The position numbers and the translations under genes were made by a program. A stretch of 64,000 nt of DNA, from contig VIRH01000137.1 of the NCBI GenBank assembly GCA_008107755.1, forward strand, positions 62,001 to 126,000, read 5' to 3'. The notes beneath the pieces are model-generated. The model was given only the letters and a program-made list of their open reading frames with translations, did no database searches and was not told where the DNA came from. Positions 36,187-45,262 of this stretch are shown one piece after another (within the stretch, counting starts at the first letter, position 1; each line of letters opens with the position of its first letter). Origin of the DNA: Rhodobacterales bacterium. Lineage in GTDB: Bacteria > Pseudomonadota > Alphaproteobacteria > Rhizobiales > Stappiaceae.

Positions 36187-36627
36187 ATGCCGCGTTGTGC
36201 GCTGCGCGGCAATGCGACGTCGAAGGTCTCGGCCTCGCTGCTCAGGTCAGCCGGATGTCTCGCGATCGTTCCGTTCCTGCTGCTGTCGCTGATGGCGAAT
36301 GGCACGATGACGGTCGCGGATGCGGACGGCCTGCCGAAGATCGTCATCTGTACCGGCTCGGGTCCGCTGGAAGTCTTCGTCGACAAGGACGGCGCTCCGC
36401 TTACGGATCAGGACCGAAGCTCGCAGGACCTTCCCTCGGACGACGACGGCTCGTTCTGCGAATGGGCGTCTCACGCAGGTGTGGCGACTCATGTCCTTGC
36501 CCCTGACCTTCCGGCCATCGTCCTGCCACCGTCGCGTGTCGATCGCGTCGTCTTCCAGGATCAGGTGCCGCCGAAGCCGGCTCTGCTTCGGCGCTTCGCC
36601 CGGGCACCACCAGCGCGCACAGCGTAA
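36187..36627 (+). CDS. DUF2946-family small membrane-anchored protein
   Basis: 146 residues from the ATG at 36187, which follows GAGG by six bases. An N-terminal hydrophobic segment (about 17-35) is followed by the DUF2946-type core VICTGSGPLEVF and a later FCEW cysteine, a proline-rich stretch and a basic tail. The function of the family is unknown, but it often neighbours PepSY proteins, TonB receptors or copper genes; here a PepSY gene follows. The frame continues open upstream, so an earlier start is possible. Confidence 0.65.
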   Translation: MPRCALRGNATSKVSASLLRSAGCLAIVPFLLLSLMANGTMTVADADGLPKIVICTGSGPLEVFVDKDGAPLTDQDRSSQDLPSDDDGSFCEWASHAGVATHVLAPDLPAIVLPPSRVDRVVFQDQVPPKPALLRRFARAPPARTA

Positions 36628-36909
36628 GCAGCTGATCGCAGGACGAGGTGCAAGAGCCAACTCCGGCTCAGGCCTGGCTCGATCTCCTCCGTGCGCTGCA
36701 AACGCCTCTTTTTGTCCGACTGAAGCCTTCCGCCTCGCATGCAGCCGATTGCCGGCTGCCTTCGCCGATGCGAGCGGCACCGCTTCACGCTTTTCGAGAT
36801 CTTCGGCGAGGGACCGGCCCGTTGCGGCCACACTCTCTCGCTCCCCGATTTTCACGCCCCATTCGTGAATTCCCGTCAGGAATTCCGCGGGCGCTTTCCG
36901 GATATCGAC

Positions 36910-38265
36910 ATGTCAGAACCAACTTCACGAGCGGCCAGCTCCGCTCTTTATCGCGCCGTCTGGCGCTGGCACTTCTTCGCGGGCCTTTTGATCCTGCCCT
37001 TCGTCATCATCCTTGCCGTGACCGGCGGGATCTATCTCTTCAAGGACGAGATCAACGACGCAGCCTACAGCCAGTATCGCTTCGTACCCGTAAGCGACAG
37101 CCCCATGCTGGCGCCTTCGGAAATCACCGCCGCGGCGCTGACCGCCCATCCCGGAACCCTGAAGTCCTATGGGCCGCCGGCCGCGGAAGACCGTAGCGCG
37201 CTAGTGAAGATCGTCGGCGAAGACGGTCTTAAGGACACGCTCTATGTCGACCCTTACACGGGCGCCGTGCTCGGTAGCCAGTGGGACGGCGGCGCGGCGG
37301 GAAGCCCTGCAATGTATGTGGTGCGCAAGCTGCATTCGCTGGAATATGTCGGCTGGCTCGGCAACCGGATCATCGAAGGTGCCGCCGGCTGGATGGTGCT
37401 TCTGGTCGCAAGCGGGATCTATCTGTGGCTGCCGCGCGGCCGCAAGGTCGGCACGGTAAGCATCAAGGCCAAGCGCGGCCGGCCGTGGTGGCGCGACCTT
37501 CATGCCGTGACCGGGCTTTACACCGGCGTCTTCATCGTTTTCCTGGCAATGACCGGCCTGCCCTGGTCCTCCGTGTGGGGCGGCAATTTCTATGATTATG
37601 CCTACCAGCTTGGGCTCGGCATGCCCGACGGCTACTGGTCGAACAAGCCGGTCTCCAGCGTGCCGGTGGAAGATGCCGTGGACCGCGCGCCGTGGATCAT
37701 GGAAAAGCAGCCGATGCCGCTTTCCGGTGCCGCCGAAGGCGTGCCGCAGGGGCTCGACACGGTGGTCGCCACCGTTGAACGTCTTGGCATCGTCCCGGGC
37801 TATGCCGTCTCCATGCCCAACGGGCCGGAAGGCGTCTTCAGCGCGTCGGTCTATCCGGACGACATCACAGGCGAGCGGGTGATCCACCTCGATCAATATA
37901 CCGGCGAAGTGCTTTATGACGCCGGGTTGAACGACCTGGGCGCGCTCGGCTGGGCGGCCGAATGGGGCATAAGCATTCACATGGGGCAGGCGTTCGGCCT
38001 TGCGAACCAGATCATCCTGCTGCTGGCCTGCGCCGCCATGGTGATGCTGTGCGTCTCCGCCGCCGTCATGTGGTGGAAGCGTCGGCCTGCAGGCAGCATC
38101 GGGGCTCCGCAAGTGCCGGCCGATTGGCGCATTCCGCGCACGCTTCTGGTCATGGGCATCGCCGCGGGCATCTTCTTTCCGTTGGTCGGCCTCTCGATGC
38201 TGGTGCTCGCCGCAATCGAGGTGGTCATTTACCTGACGAACAAGCGCCGCCTCCAGGCTGCCTGA
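36910..38265 (+). CDS. PepSY-associated membrane protein
   Basis: 451 residues with about four long membrane helices. It begins with WRWHFFAGLLILPF and includes KLHSLEYVGWLGN, WWRDLHAVTGLYTG and SIHMGQAFGLANQ, the histidine-bearing helix ends of the PepSY_TM family. Such proteins accompany siderophore receptors and are thought to act as inner-membrane ferric reductases or haem-linked components; the periplasmic loops carry PepSY repeats (LYVDPYTGAVLG, IHLDQYTGEVLYD). The ATG at 36910 gives a family-like N-terminus although no good ribosome site precedes it. DUF2946 lies 282 bases upstream. No TonB receptor gene is nearby. Confidence 0.87.
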   Translation: MSEPTSRAASSALYRAVWRWHFFAGLLILPFVIILAVTGGIYLFKDEINDAAYSQYRFVPVSDSPMLAPSEITAAALTAHPGTLKSYGPPAAEDRSALVKIVGEDGLKDTLYVDPYTGAVLGSQWDGGAAGSPAMYVVRKLHSLEYVGWLGNRIIEGAAGWMVLLVASGIYLWLPRGRKVGTVSIKAKRGRPWWRDLHAVTGLYTGVFIVFLAMTGLPWSSVWGGNFYDYAYQLGLGMPDGYWSNKPVSSVPVEDAVDRAPWIMEKQPMPLSGAAEGVPQGLDTVVATVERLGIVPGYAVSMPNGPEGVFSASVYPDDITGERVIHLDQYTGEVLYDAGLNDLGALGWAAEWGISIHMGQAFGLANQIILLLACAAMVMLCVSAAVMWWKRRPAGSIGAPQVPADWRIPRTLLVMGIAAGIFFPLVGLSMLVLAAIEVVIYLTNKRRLQAA

Positions 38266-38272
38266 CAAAAAC

Positions 38273-38300
38273 GGGAACGCCGGCCCATGCCGGCGTTCCC
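38273..38300 (+). terminator. Stem-loop after the PepSY gene
   Basis: A 12-bp stem (GGGAACGCCGGC / GCCGGCGTTCCC) with loop CCAT starts seven bases after the stop. The T-run is poor on the plus strand, so termination may be inefficient. Confidence 0.6.
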
Positions 38301-38446
38301 CTTGAAAGCCCTGCGGCCCTTGTGCAACCCACGCACAATCACCCTGCACCGAGCGGGCCTTGTCCTTTCGATGGCGCCGTCCCGGCGCGGCTTACCCCTC
38401 CTCCGCTCGGTCCGCTTGCCGGTTGACCTGCCTCTTCAACGAGATT

Positions 38447-39445
38447 ATGGCGAACGGGAGCCGGAACTTCACAACAGCCGAGAGACCTGCCGTGGCGGAC
38501 AAGACCAGCGCCCCTTCCTATGCCCCTTCCGGAAAAGCACCCGTGCAATCCTGGCCGGTGATCCTGGAGACGAATGGCTGGAAGGACTACAGGCTTCTGG
38601 ACATGGGCGCGGGCGAGAAGCTGGAGCGCTATGGGCGCTTCACCATCGTGCGGCCCGAGCCGCAGGCCATGGGTGCTCGGCGGCTGAAGAAAAGCTTCTG
38701 GGACAAAGCCGACGCCGTCTTTTCCGGCGACACGGAAGAGGAAGGTCCCGGCCGCTGGAAATTTTCCGGCAACGTTCCGGAAGTCTGGCCAATGTCCTAC
38801 GGCCCGGTGCGATACAACGGCCGCTTCATGTCGTTTCGCCACGTCGGCGTCTTTCCCGAGCAGGCCGCCCATTGGGACTGGGTCAACGGCAAGATCCGGG
38901 CCGAGCGCGAGCGCAGCCCCGACAAGCCGCTGAAGATCCTGAACCTCTTCGGCTATACGGGCCTCGCCTCTCTGCTGCCGGCCACCGAAGGCGCGCAGGT
39001 GACCCATGTCGACGCCTCCAAGAAGGCCATCGGCTATGCGCGCGAGAATCAGGAGCTTTCCGGTCTCGAAGACCTGCCGATCCGCTGGATCTGCGAGGAC
39101 GCCTCCAAATTCGTCGCCCGCGAAGTGCGGCGCGGCAACACCTATGACGGCATCATCCTCGATCCGCCGAAATATGGCCGCGGCCCGAAGGGCGAGGTCT
39201 GGGATATCTACACAAGCCTTCCCGGCATGCTGGACGACCTGCAGAAGCTGCTCGCAAATGATGCGCTGTTCATGATCCTGACCGCCTACGCGATCCGCTC
39301 CAGCTTCGTGTCCATTCACGAACTGATGGCGGAAAAGCTCGCCTCGCAGGGCGGCTTGCTGGAATCCGGTGAACTGGTGATCCGCGAGGAAAACGGTTCG
39401 CGCTCCCTGTCCACCTCCCTCTTCTCGCGATGGAGCAGCCGATGA
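38447..39445 (+). CDS. Class I SAM-dependent methyltransferase, RlmI-like
   Basis: 332 residues. The SAM site reads LNLFGYTGLASL, followed by VTHVDASKKAIGYARENQE and the catalytic-loop-like DPPKYGRGPKGE. This is the layout of 23S rRNA cytosine-5 methyltransferases of the RlmI/RlmK type, though the family also includes uncharacterised members and no PUA domain is evident. The ATG at 38447 is chosen as the start of the family-like region. Its stop overlaps the next gene's ATG (ATGA), so it is cotranscribed with a second RNA methyltransferase. Confidence 0.85.
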   Translation: MANGSRNFTTAERPAVADKTSAPSYAPSGKAPVQSWPVILETNGWKDYRLLDMGAGEKLERYGRFTIVRPEPQAMGARRLKKSFWDKADAVFSGDTEEEGPGRWKFSGNVPEVWPMSYGPVRYNGRFMSFRHVGVFPEQAAHWDWVNGKIRAERERSPDKPLKILNLFGYTGLASLLPATEGAQVTHVDASKKAIGYARENQELSGLEDLPIRWICEDASKFVAREVRRGNTYDGIILDPPKYGRGPKGEVWDIYTSLPGMLDDLQKLLANDALFMILTAYAIRSSFVSIHELMAEKLASQGGLLESGELVIREENGSRSLSTSLFSRWSSR

Positions 39446-40269
39446 GCGAAAAACGCCAGGGCGCGGTGAAACAGATCACCAGCCATTCCAATCCGCTGGT
39501 CAAGGAGATCAAGGGGCTGGTCGCCCAGCGCAAGCACCGCAGCCAGTCGGGACTTTTCGTTGCAGAAGGCCTGAAGCTTGCGACCGACGCGCTTGAGGCC
39601 GGGTGGGACGTGCGATATCTCGCGATCGGCCCGGAGGCGCGTGACAATCCCGTTGCGCAGAAGGCGGCGGCCGCCGCCAAGGCACGCGGGGCGCTGATCC
39701 TGGAAGTCTCCACCGCCGTCATGTCGGCGATGACCCGCAAGGACAATCCCCAGATGGTGGTTGGGGTCTACGAGCAGCAGATCCTGGGTGCGAAGGATAT
39801 CGATCCGCGCGGCGCCAGCGTGTGGGTGGCGCTCGACCGGGTGCGCGATCCCGGCAATCTCGGCACGATCATCCGCACGGTGGATGCGGTCGGCGGTGCC
39901 GGTGTGATGCTGGTGGGCGACTGCACCGACCCCTTCGCCGTGGAGGCCGTGCGCGCCACCATGGGCTCTCTCTTTCACGTGCCGCTGGCGAAGATGGGCA
40001 AGGAGGAGTTCAAGGCCCTTGCCGGCAAATGGCCGGGCACCGTCGCAGCGACCCACCTCAAAGGCTCCGTCGACTACCGGGTACCCGAATGGCAAGATCC
40101 GGTCCTGCTGGTCATGGGCAACGAGCAGAAGGGCCTTGAGGACGACATGGCCGACGCGTGCAAGACGCTGATCCGCATTCCGCAGGTCGGTCAGGCCGAC
40201 AGCCTCAACCTGGCCGTGGCAACGGGCATCGCGCTTTACGAGATCCGCCGCAACCATCTGGAGCTTTGA
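39442..40269 (+). CDS. TrmH/SpoU-family RNA 2'-O-methyltransferase
   Basis: 275 residues: an N-terminal RNA-binding substrate domain (SNPLVKEIKGL...RSQSGLFVAEG) and a SPOUT domain with the three family motifs, DRVRDPGNLGTIIRT, LLVMGNEQKGL and IPQVGQADSLNLAVATGIALYE, which form the SAM-binding knot. It probably 2'-O-methylates an rRNA nucleotide. I prefer the ATG at 39442 (overlapping the previous stop, GGAG six bases upstream) to the ATG four codons earlier. Confidence 0.9.
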   Translation: MSEKRQGAVKQITSHSNPLVKEIKGLVAQRKHRSQSGLFVAEGLKLATDALEAGWDVRYLAIGPEARDNPVAQKAAAAAKARGALILEVSTAVMSAMTRKDNPQMVVGVYEQQILGAKDIDPRGASVWVALDRVRDPGNLGTIIRTVDAVGGAGVMLVGDCTDPFAVEAVRATMGSLFHVPLAKMGKEEFKALAGKWPGTVAATHLKGSVDYRVPEWQDPVLLVMGNEQKGLEDDMADACKTLIRIPQVGQADSLNLAVATGIALYEIRRNHLEL

Positions 40270-40272
40270 ACC

Positions 40273-41136
40273 ATGCGCCTTTTCGTCTTTGGTGTCGGCT
40301 ATTCATCCAGGGCCTTTGTCGAGCGCATAGCCGGCAAGGCCACGTGGATCGGGGGCACGACGCGCTCGGCGGAAAAGGCATCGGAGCTTGAAAAGCTTGG
40401 GGTGCAACCCTTTCTCTTCGATGGCAAGTCTGCAGGTGACCGCATTGCGGCCGCGCTGGCAGACGCGACCCATGTGCTGGTATCGATCGCGCCGGGCGAA
40501 GACGGCGATCCGGTGCTGACCCATCATGGCGCGGATGTCGCCGCCGGCCGGCCCGACTGGATCGGTTATCTTTCCACCGTCGGCGTCTACGGCGATCACG
40601 ACGGCGCCTGGGTCGATGAGGAAACAGAACCGCGCCCCGTCTCCAGACGATCGGTGCAGCGGGTTGCGGCCGAAACGGCCTGGCTCGATTTTTCCGAGGC
40701 AAACGATCTGCCCGTTCAGATCTTCCGTCTGTCCGGCATCTACGGCCCGGGCCGAAATGCCTTCGGAAAATTCCGGGGCGGGACCGCCCGGAGGCTGATC
40801 AAGCCGGGGCAGGTCTTCAACCGCATTCATGTCGAGGACATTGCCGGCGCGCTTGAGGCGGCGAGCGAAAGGCCAGCAACGCGCGTCTTCAACGTCACCG
40901 ACGACGAACCCTGCCCGCCTCAGGACGTGATCACCTTTGCCGCCGAGTTGCTTGGTGTGGCACCGCCGGAGGAAGTCTCTTTCGAAGAAGCAGACCTGTC
41001 TCCGATGGCGAGGTCGTTCTACGGCGAGAACAAGCGCGTCTCGAACAAGCGGGTCAAGGAAGAGCTCGACTATTCCTTCCGCTATCCGGACTACCGGACC
41101 GCGCTGAGAGACCTGGTCAAGACGGACGGCTTCTGA
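40273..41136 (+). CDS. NAD(P)-binding SDR-like protein, YeeZ/extended-epimerase type
   Basis: 287 residues. The Rossmann start MRLFVFGVGYSSRAF is followed by STVGVYGDHDG and LSGIYGPGRN, as in the YeeZ group of NAD-dependent epimerase-like proteins. The usual YxxxK is not obvious (SRRSVQRVAAE lies where it should be), so catalytic activity is uncertain. It starts three bases after the methyltransferase stop and is therefore in the same operon. Function unknown. Confidence 0.82.
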   Translation: MRLFVFGVGYSSRAFVERIAGKATWIGGTTRSAEKASELEKLGVQPFLFDGKSAGDRIAAALADATHVLVSIAPGEDGDPVLTHHGADVAAGRPDWIGYLSTVGVYGDHDGAWVDEETEPRPVSRRSVQRVAAETAWLDFSEANDLPVQIFRLSGIYGPGRNAFGKFRGGTARRLIKPGQVFNRIHVEDIAGALEAASERPATRVFNVTDDEPCPPQDVITFAAELLGVAPPEEVSFEEADLSPMARSFYGENKRVSNKRVKEELDYSFRYPDYRTALRDLVKTDGF

Positions 41137-41301
41137 GGCCGCTCACCTTCTGTCATGCCGCCTGCAAGCGCGTCCGCAAACCTGACGCCTCCCCTCCCCG
41201 GCTTGCGTGCGGCCGCGAGCCTCTTTAGTGTGCCGACACGATCACGATGTGCGAGTGTCTTCCAGCTCGCCAGAACACGTAAAAACAAAGAAGAAGATCC
41301 C

Positions 41302-41760
41302 ATGAGCACCTGGCGCGTTTATCTTTCCGGCGAAATCCACACAGACTGGCGCGAGACGATCGTGACCCGCACGCGTGAACTGGATCTGCCGGTGGAATTT
41401 TCCGCGCCCGTGACCGATCATCCGGCCAGCGATGATTGCGGTGCTGTCATTCTCGGCAACGAGGACAACAAGTTCTGGTACGATCACAAGGGCGCGAAGG
41501 TAAACGCAATCCGCACCCGCACGCTGATCGAGAAGGCCGATATCGTGGTCGTGCGCTTCGGCGACAAGTACAAGCAGTGGAACGCCGCCTTCGACGCGGG
41601 TTACGCTTCGGCGCTCGGAAAGTCCCTGATCGTCATTCACGACCCGTCGCTGACGCATCCCCTCAAGGAGGTCGATGCGGCCGCGCTGGCGGTTGCCGAG
41701 ACGTCAGAACAAGTCGCCGATATCCTGAGATACGTTATACGTGGCGAACTTAATCGCTAA
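41302..41760 (+). CDS. ytoQ: YtoQ-family protein
   Basis: 152 residues matching the YtoQ family: VYLSGEIHTDWRE at the start, then GNEDNKFWYDHKGAKVNAIRTR, IVVVRFGDKYKQWNAAFDAGYA and VIHDPSLTHPLKE. The fold resembles nucleoside 2-deoxyribosyltransferases, but the role is unknown. The ATG at 41302 follows AAGAAGA. The C-terminus extends slightly beyond the family core. Confidence 0.87.
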   Translation: MSTWRVYLSGEIHTDWRETIVTRTRELDLPVEFSAPVTDHPASDDCGAVILGNEDNKFWYDHKGAKVNAIRTRTLIEKADIVVVRFGDKYKQWNAAFDAGYASALGKSLIVIHDPSLTHPLKEVDAAALAVAETSEQVADILRYVIRGELNR

Positions 41761-42030
41761 GCGGCTATTGAAATTAACACTTTCATTACCATATCAGCTC
41801 AGACTACTAAAAGGCGCCGCTTTTTTGGCGGAGCATCCGGAACTCAATCTCACAGGATCCGCGCCTCTATTCGCTGCAGTCAAGCTTGACTACAGCTAGG
41901 CATGCTAATCCCTTTCGAGCTCCGAAGAGTACTTTAGTATTATCAGTAACATTGTCATCAAGGCGTTGAAAACCGCGCCTATATGAGTCGCGTGACCGCC
42001 TTGATGCGAAATTTGGAAAGAAAATAATCC

Positions 42031-42231
42031 ATGCAACATGGAAACGTGAAATGGTTCGACCAACGCCGGGGTATCGGCTCCATTGAACCGGAAGATGGCA
42101 AGGACATCCTTGTAGACATTACGGCCCTGCACCGCTCTGGCCTCGCAACCCTCAAGGAAGGGCAGCTCGTCGCATTCGACAGCGAGTGGCGTCGCGGCAA
42201 GATGGTGGCTGAAGACCTCAAAGTCCTGTAA
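42031..42231 (+). CDS. Divergent cold-shock-domain protein
   Basis: 66 residues, the size of a Csp. It keeps the frame of the fold (NVKWFDQRRG...PEDGKD...L...EGQLVAFDSE), but the RNA-binding motifs are changed: RNP1 is RGIGSI instead of KGFGFI and RNP2 is ILVDI instead of VFVHF. Three stacking phenylalanines and the histidine are therefore missing. Its AT-rich leader resembles that of cold-shock genes. It may bind nucleic acid weakly or differently. It is followed by a terminator and then the TPR-methyltransferase gene. Confidence 0.75.
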   Translation: MQHGNVKWFDQRRGIGSIEPEDGKDILVDITALHRSGLATLKEGQLVAFDSEWRRGKMVAEDLKVL

Positions 42232-42257
42232 GGTAACCTGCAGGTCGTGGCTGAATG

Positions 42258-42281
42258 AAGGGCGGTTTGACCGCCCTTTTT
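42258..42281 (+). terminator. Rho-independent terminator after the cold-shock-like gene
   Basis: A 9-bp stem AAGGGCGGT / ACCGCCCTT with loop TTG, ending in a run of five T. It lies 15 bases before the next start codon and so separates the two units, or attenuates read-through. Confidence 0.82.
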
Positions 42282-42296
42282 ATTTGAGGATTTGCC

Positions 42297-43610
42297 ATGC
42301 AGGTCGAGTCCATTCTGGAAAAGGGAATCAAGGCGCACAGAAGCGGAAACCTTGAAGCCGCACAGGACGCCTATCTCGCCATATTGAAGGACAACCCGAA
42401 AGATCCCGACGGGCTGCATTTTCTGGGTCTTCTTCATTTCGATGCCGGAAAGTCGGAAAACGCAATTGAACTGATCCGCCTGTCACTTGCGGAAAATCCC
42501 GACAACGCGGCCGCACACAACAATCTCGGCAACATCCTGAAGCTGACAGGCGACGACGACGCGGCCCTTTCCGCCTATCTTCGCGCCGTGGAACTGGATT
42601 TGCGCCACGAGGAGGCCTGGAAGAACATCAACGTGCTGCTTCAGGGCACCGCGGACAATGACCAGCTCCTGCCTATCCTTGAGGAAATCATCCGCGTCGA
42701 TCCGGAAAATGCCAGTGCCTGGCACAACTACGCCCTCTCGTTGTTGATGCAAAAGCGCAAGGACGATGCCGCGGATGCGCTTGAAAAGTGCCTGTCGTTC
42801 GGCGTCGGCGTCTACAGCGATCCCGTCTGGCATGCCCGTATCCTGTGCGCGCTTGGCCGCCGTGAACGGGCAATTGTGCATCTGGAACGGATCGCGGCCG
42901 CCCTGCCCGACAATGAGACCGCCCACTACCAGCTTGCCGCGGTGCGCGGCGACGACGTGAAACACGCCCCGGAAACCTACGTCAAAGCCCATTTCGACAA
43001 ATTCTCGGACTCCTTCGACGAAGTCCTGCAGCGGCTCGGCTACCGCGCTCCCGAACTGGTTGCCGCGCAAGTCGAAAGACAGGCAGCGGAACGCGGTCAG
43101 GGTTTCGAAGACACCGTCGACCTCGGCTGCGGCACGGGCCTGTGCGGGCCATTGATCCGAATGCACTGCGGCAAGCTGACCGGGATCGATCTGTCCCAGG
43201 GAATGCTGCGCAAGGCTGCCGCTCTCAAGGTCTATGACTTTCTTGTGGAGGGCGAACTCGTCAGCTTCCTGAATGCCGACTTGCCGACCCAGTTCGACCT
43301 GGCGGTCTGTGTCGATACGCTGTGCTACATCGGGGATCTTCAGCCCTTCATGACGGCATTGCAGACGGCGCTGAAGCCCGGCGGGCTGCTCATCGCGAGC
43401 GTGGAACATCTCCAGGGCGCGAGCGACCTCGACTACAAGGTGGATTCGTCCGGGCGCTATGCACACACGCCCGCCTATTTACGCCGCTGCTCGGAAAATG
43501 CCGGGCTTGTCTACATCAAGGAAGATCAGGAAGTCCTGCGCCACGAACTCGGCGCGGAAGTCCGGGGGCTGGTCTTCACGGTCCGGAAGCCCATCGCGAA
43601 ATTCTCCTGA
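42297..43610 (+). CDS. TPR-repeat protein fused to a class I methyltransferase
   Basis: 437 residues in two parts. Residues about 1-215 are TPR-type helical pairs (for example NLEAAQDAYLAIL and AAAHNNLGNILKLTGDDDAALSAY). Residues about 235-437 are a SAM-dependent methyltransferase with DLGCGTGLCGPLI, TGIDLSQGMLRKA and a late VCVDTLCYIGDL. The target is unknown; the TPR part suggests a protein substrate or partner. TGAGGA precedes the ATG. Placement directly behind the cold-shock-like gene may be coincidental. Confidence 0.86.
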   Translation: MQVESILEKGIKAHRSGNLEAAQDAYLAILKDNPKDPDGLHFLGLLHFDAGKSENAIELIRLSLAENPDNAAAHNNLGNILKLTGDDDAALSAYLRAVELDLRHEEAWKNINVLLQGTADNDQLLPILEEIIRVDPENASAWHNYALSLLMQKRKDDAADALEKCLSFGVGVYSDPVWHARILCALGRRERAIVHLERIAAALPDNETAHYQLAAVRGDDVKHAPETYVKAHFDKFSDSFDEVLQRLGYRAPELVAAQVERQAAERGQGFEDTVDLGCGTGLCGPLIRMHCGKLTGIDLSQGMLRKAAALKVYDFLVEGELVSFLNADLPTQFDLAVCVDTLCYIGDLQPFMTALQTALKPGGLLIASVEHLQGASDLDYKVDSSGRYAHTPAYLRRCSENAGLVYIKEDQEVLRHELGAEVRGLVFTVRKPIAKFS

Positions 43611-43732
43611 TGCCGGGCATGCGAAGCCGCTGCCATGGCGGCGCCTGAGGTCCGCGGGGATTGGCTCCACGTGATCGATTTTGCTACGCTGGCGCGGTCA
43701 CTCCGCATGTCTCAAGCAATCCGGTCAGATCC

Positions 43733-44422
43733 ATGTCGCATTCTTCTTCCGGTCCCGCGTTGACCGGCCCAAGACTTACGCCGCTTTCGGGCAACCCCGC
43801 CCGTCAGCTTGTCGTGATCCTGCATGGCTACGGGGCCGACGGCGCCGACCTGATCGACATCGGCCGTGCGTGGCAAGGCCGTTTGCCGGATGCCGCCTTC
43901 GTGGCCCCGGATGCCCCCGAACCGCTTCCGTTCGAGGCGCTTGGCGGCAGGCAATGGTTTGCCCTTACCGAGCGCTCGCCGTCGGAATACAAACTCGGTG
44001 CCCGCTCGGCGCAGACCGCCCTCGACAGCTTCCTCAACGAGGAACTCGCAGCCCTCTCGCTGGACGAGCGCGCGCTCGCGCTGGTCGGTTTCAGTCAGGG
44101 CGCCATGATGACCTATCAGTGCGGGCTAAGGCGCAAGACCCCGCCAGCGGCGCTCATCGCCTATTCCGGCCTGTTGCCGGGATGGGACGACCTTGCCGAC
44201 ATCGGCACACGCAGCCCCCTTCTGATCGTTCATGGAGCCGAAGACGACGTTGTGCCGAGCTACCACGCCGGGACGGCCGCCAAGGCGCTTGCCGATGCCG
44301 GGGCCGATGTCGATCTCCACGAGCTGGATAGCCTCGGTCATTCCATAGACGAGCGCGGCATGGTGCTGGGTGGACGGTTTCTGGAAGCGGCATTTTCCGC
44401 CCGAAAGGCTCAGAAAGAGTGA
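43733..44422 (+). CDS. Carboxylesterase / phospholipase-type alpha/beta hydrolase
   Basis: 229 residues. The oxyanion region is VILHGYGADGADL, the nucleophile sits in GFSQGAMM (GxSxG), the acid in VHGAEDDVVP and the base histidine in LDSLGHSID. This is the YpfH/EstB group of small carboxylesterases (dienelactone hydrolase-like fold). The natural ester is unknown. The ATG at 43733 gives the family-like start; an upstream ATG adds a non-family stretch. Confidence 0.87.
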   Translation: MSHSSSGPALTGPRLTPLSGNPARQLVVILHGYGADGADLIDIGRAWQGRLPDAAFVAPDAPEPLPFEALGGRQWFALTERSPSEYKLGARSAQTALDSFLNEELAALSLDERALALVGFSQGAMMTYQCGLRRKTPPAALIAYSGLLPGWDDLADIGTRSPLLIVHGAEDDVVPSYHAGTAAKALADAGADVDLHELDSLGHSIDERGMVLGGRFLEAAFSARKAQKE

Positions 44423-44512
44423 ATAGTTAATGCCCTGTTAACTGTTTTGCATAATGCTCAAGGCACTGTTTTGCCGAACCAGGAAGGTTCGCGATAGCCA
44501 GGAAGCCCTCCG

Positions 44513-45112
44513 ATGCAGATCTCCGTCGAGACGACGACCCAGAGCACCAGCCTTTTCTCAGCCTCCTTTTCGAAGGGCGGCAACGGCACTGATGCCTCCG
44601 CGGGCAAGGGTGGCGGCGCGGATGCGAACGGCGCCGAGGCCCCGGCAGTCAGCCTTCTGGAAGCCGCAAGCAAGAAGGCGGAAGAAGATGCTGTCGTGAT
44701 CGCGGCCCTTCAGGACGCGGTCGAAGAAGGCAAGGGCAAGAAGGACGATGACGACAAGGACGGGGCCCTTGCAACCGTTGAAGACTATCAGCAAACCGCG
44801 GGCAAGCTGAAGGCTGCCCTTGGCGAAGGTGGGGACGATGGCTCCTCGGTCTCCATGGCCTATGAAAGTGCGACCATCTCGACGACGACCATCGAGGCCG
44901 AAATCGACGGCGAAACGCTTTCCGCGCAATTCGTCTCCTTCGAACGCGTCTCCTACGACAGCGACAAAGGCCTGTCGGTTCGCTCTGCCAGCGCATCCTC
45001 GCTCAAGGGCGAATTCGACTATGGCACCGTCAGCTATCAGAACGCTTCGGTGAGCGAACTCTATGCCGGCAGCGGCGAACAGGTTTCGAATTTCCTCGGC
45101 CTGACCGCCTGA
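44513..45112 (+). CDS. Hypothetical acidic protein
   Basis: 199 residues I do not recognise. The N-terminal third is rich in G, A, S and T (MQISVETTTQSTSLF), followed by a charged coil-like stretch with KKDDDDKDG near residue 80. The C-terminal half is predicted beta-rich (IEAEIDGETLSAQFVSFERVS) and serine-rich. There is no classical signal peptide, cysteine or membrane helix. GGAAG lies upstream of the ATG. It stands alone between the esterase and a bidirectional terminator. Codon use looks like that of its neighbours. Confidence 0.7.
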   Translation: MQISVETTTQSTSLFSASFSKGGNGTDASAGKGGGADANGAEAPAVSLLEAASKKAEEDAVVIAALQDAVEEGKGKKDDDDKDGALATVEDYQQTAGKLKAALGEGGDDGSSVSMAYESATISTTTIEAEIDGETLSAQFVSFERVSYDSDKGLSVRSASASSLKGEFDYGTVSYQNASVSELYAGSGEQVSNFLGLTA

Positions 45113-45210
45113 TATCCTTCCGGTCTCACAATCCGGACATCCCGAATTCTTATCGGCGGTCTCGATCGCTCCATATGCATGCCGGGCGCTTCGCGCTTCC
45201 GGAATCAAAA

Positions 45211-45236
45211 AAGGGACACCCGGGCGGGTGTCCCTT
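45211..45236. terminator. Bidirectional terminator between the acidic protein and M42 peptidase genes
   Basis: An 11-bp stem AAGGGACACCC / GGGTGTCCCTT with a four-base loop; TTTTCG follows on the plus strand and TTTTTTGATT on the minus strand. It should stop both converging transcripts. Confidence 0.85.
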
Positions 45237-45262
45237 TTCGTTTTTCCGATAGCCCTTAAGGA

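Noticed and set aside
41810..41828. A possible terminator after ytoQ (AAAAG ... CTTTTTT).
   Set aside because: The inner bases do not pair well, leaving a five-base stem only.
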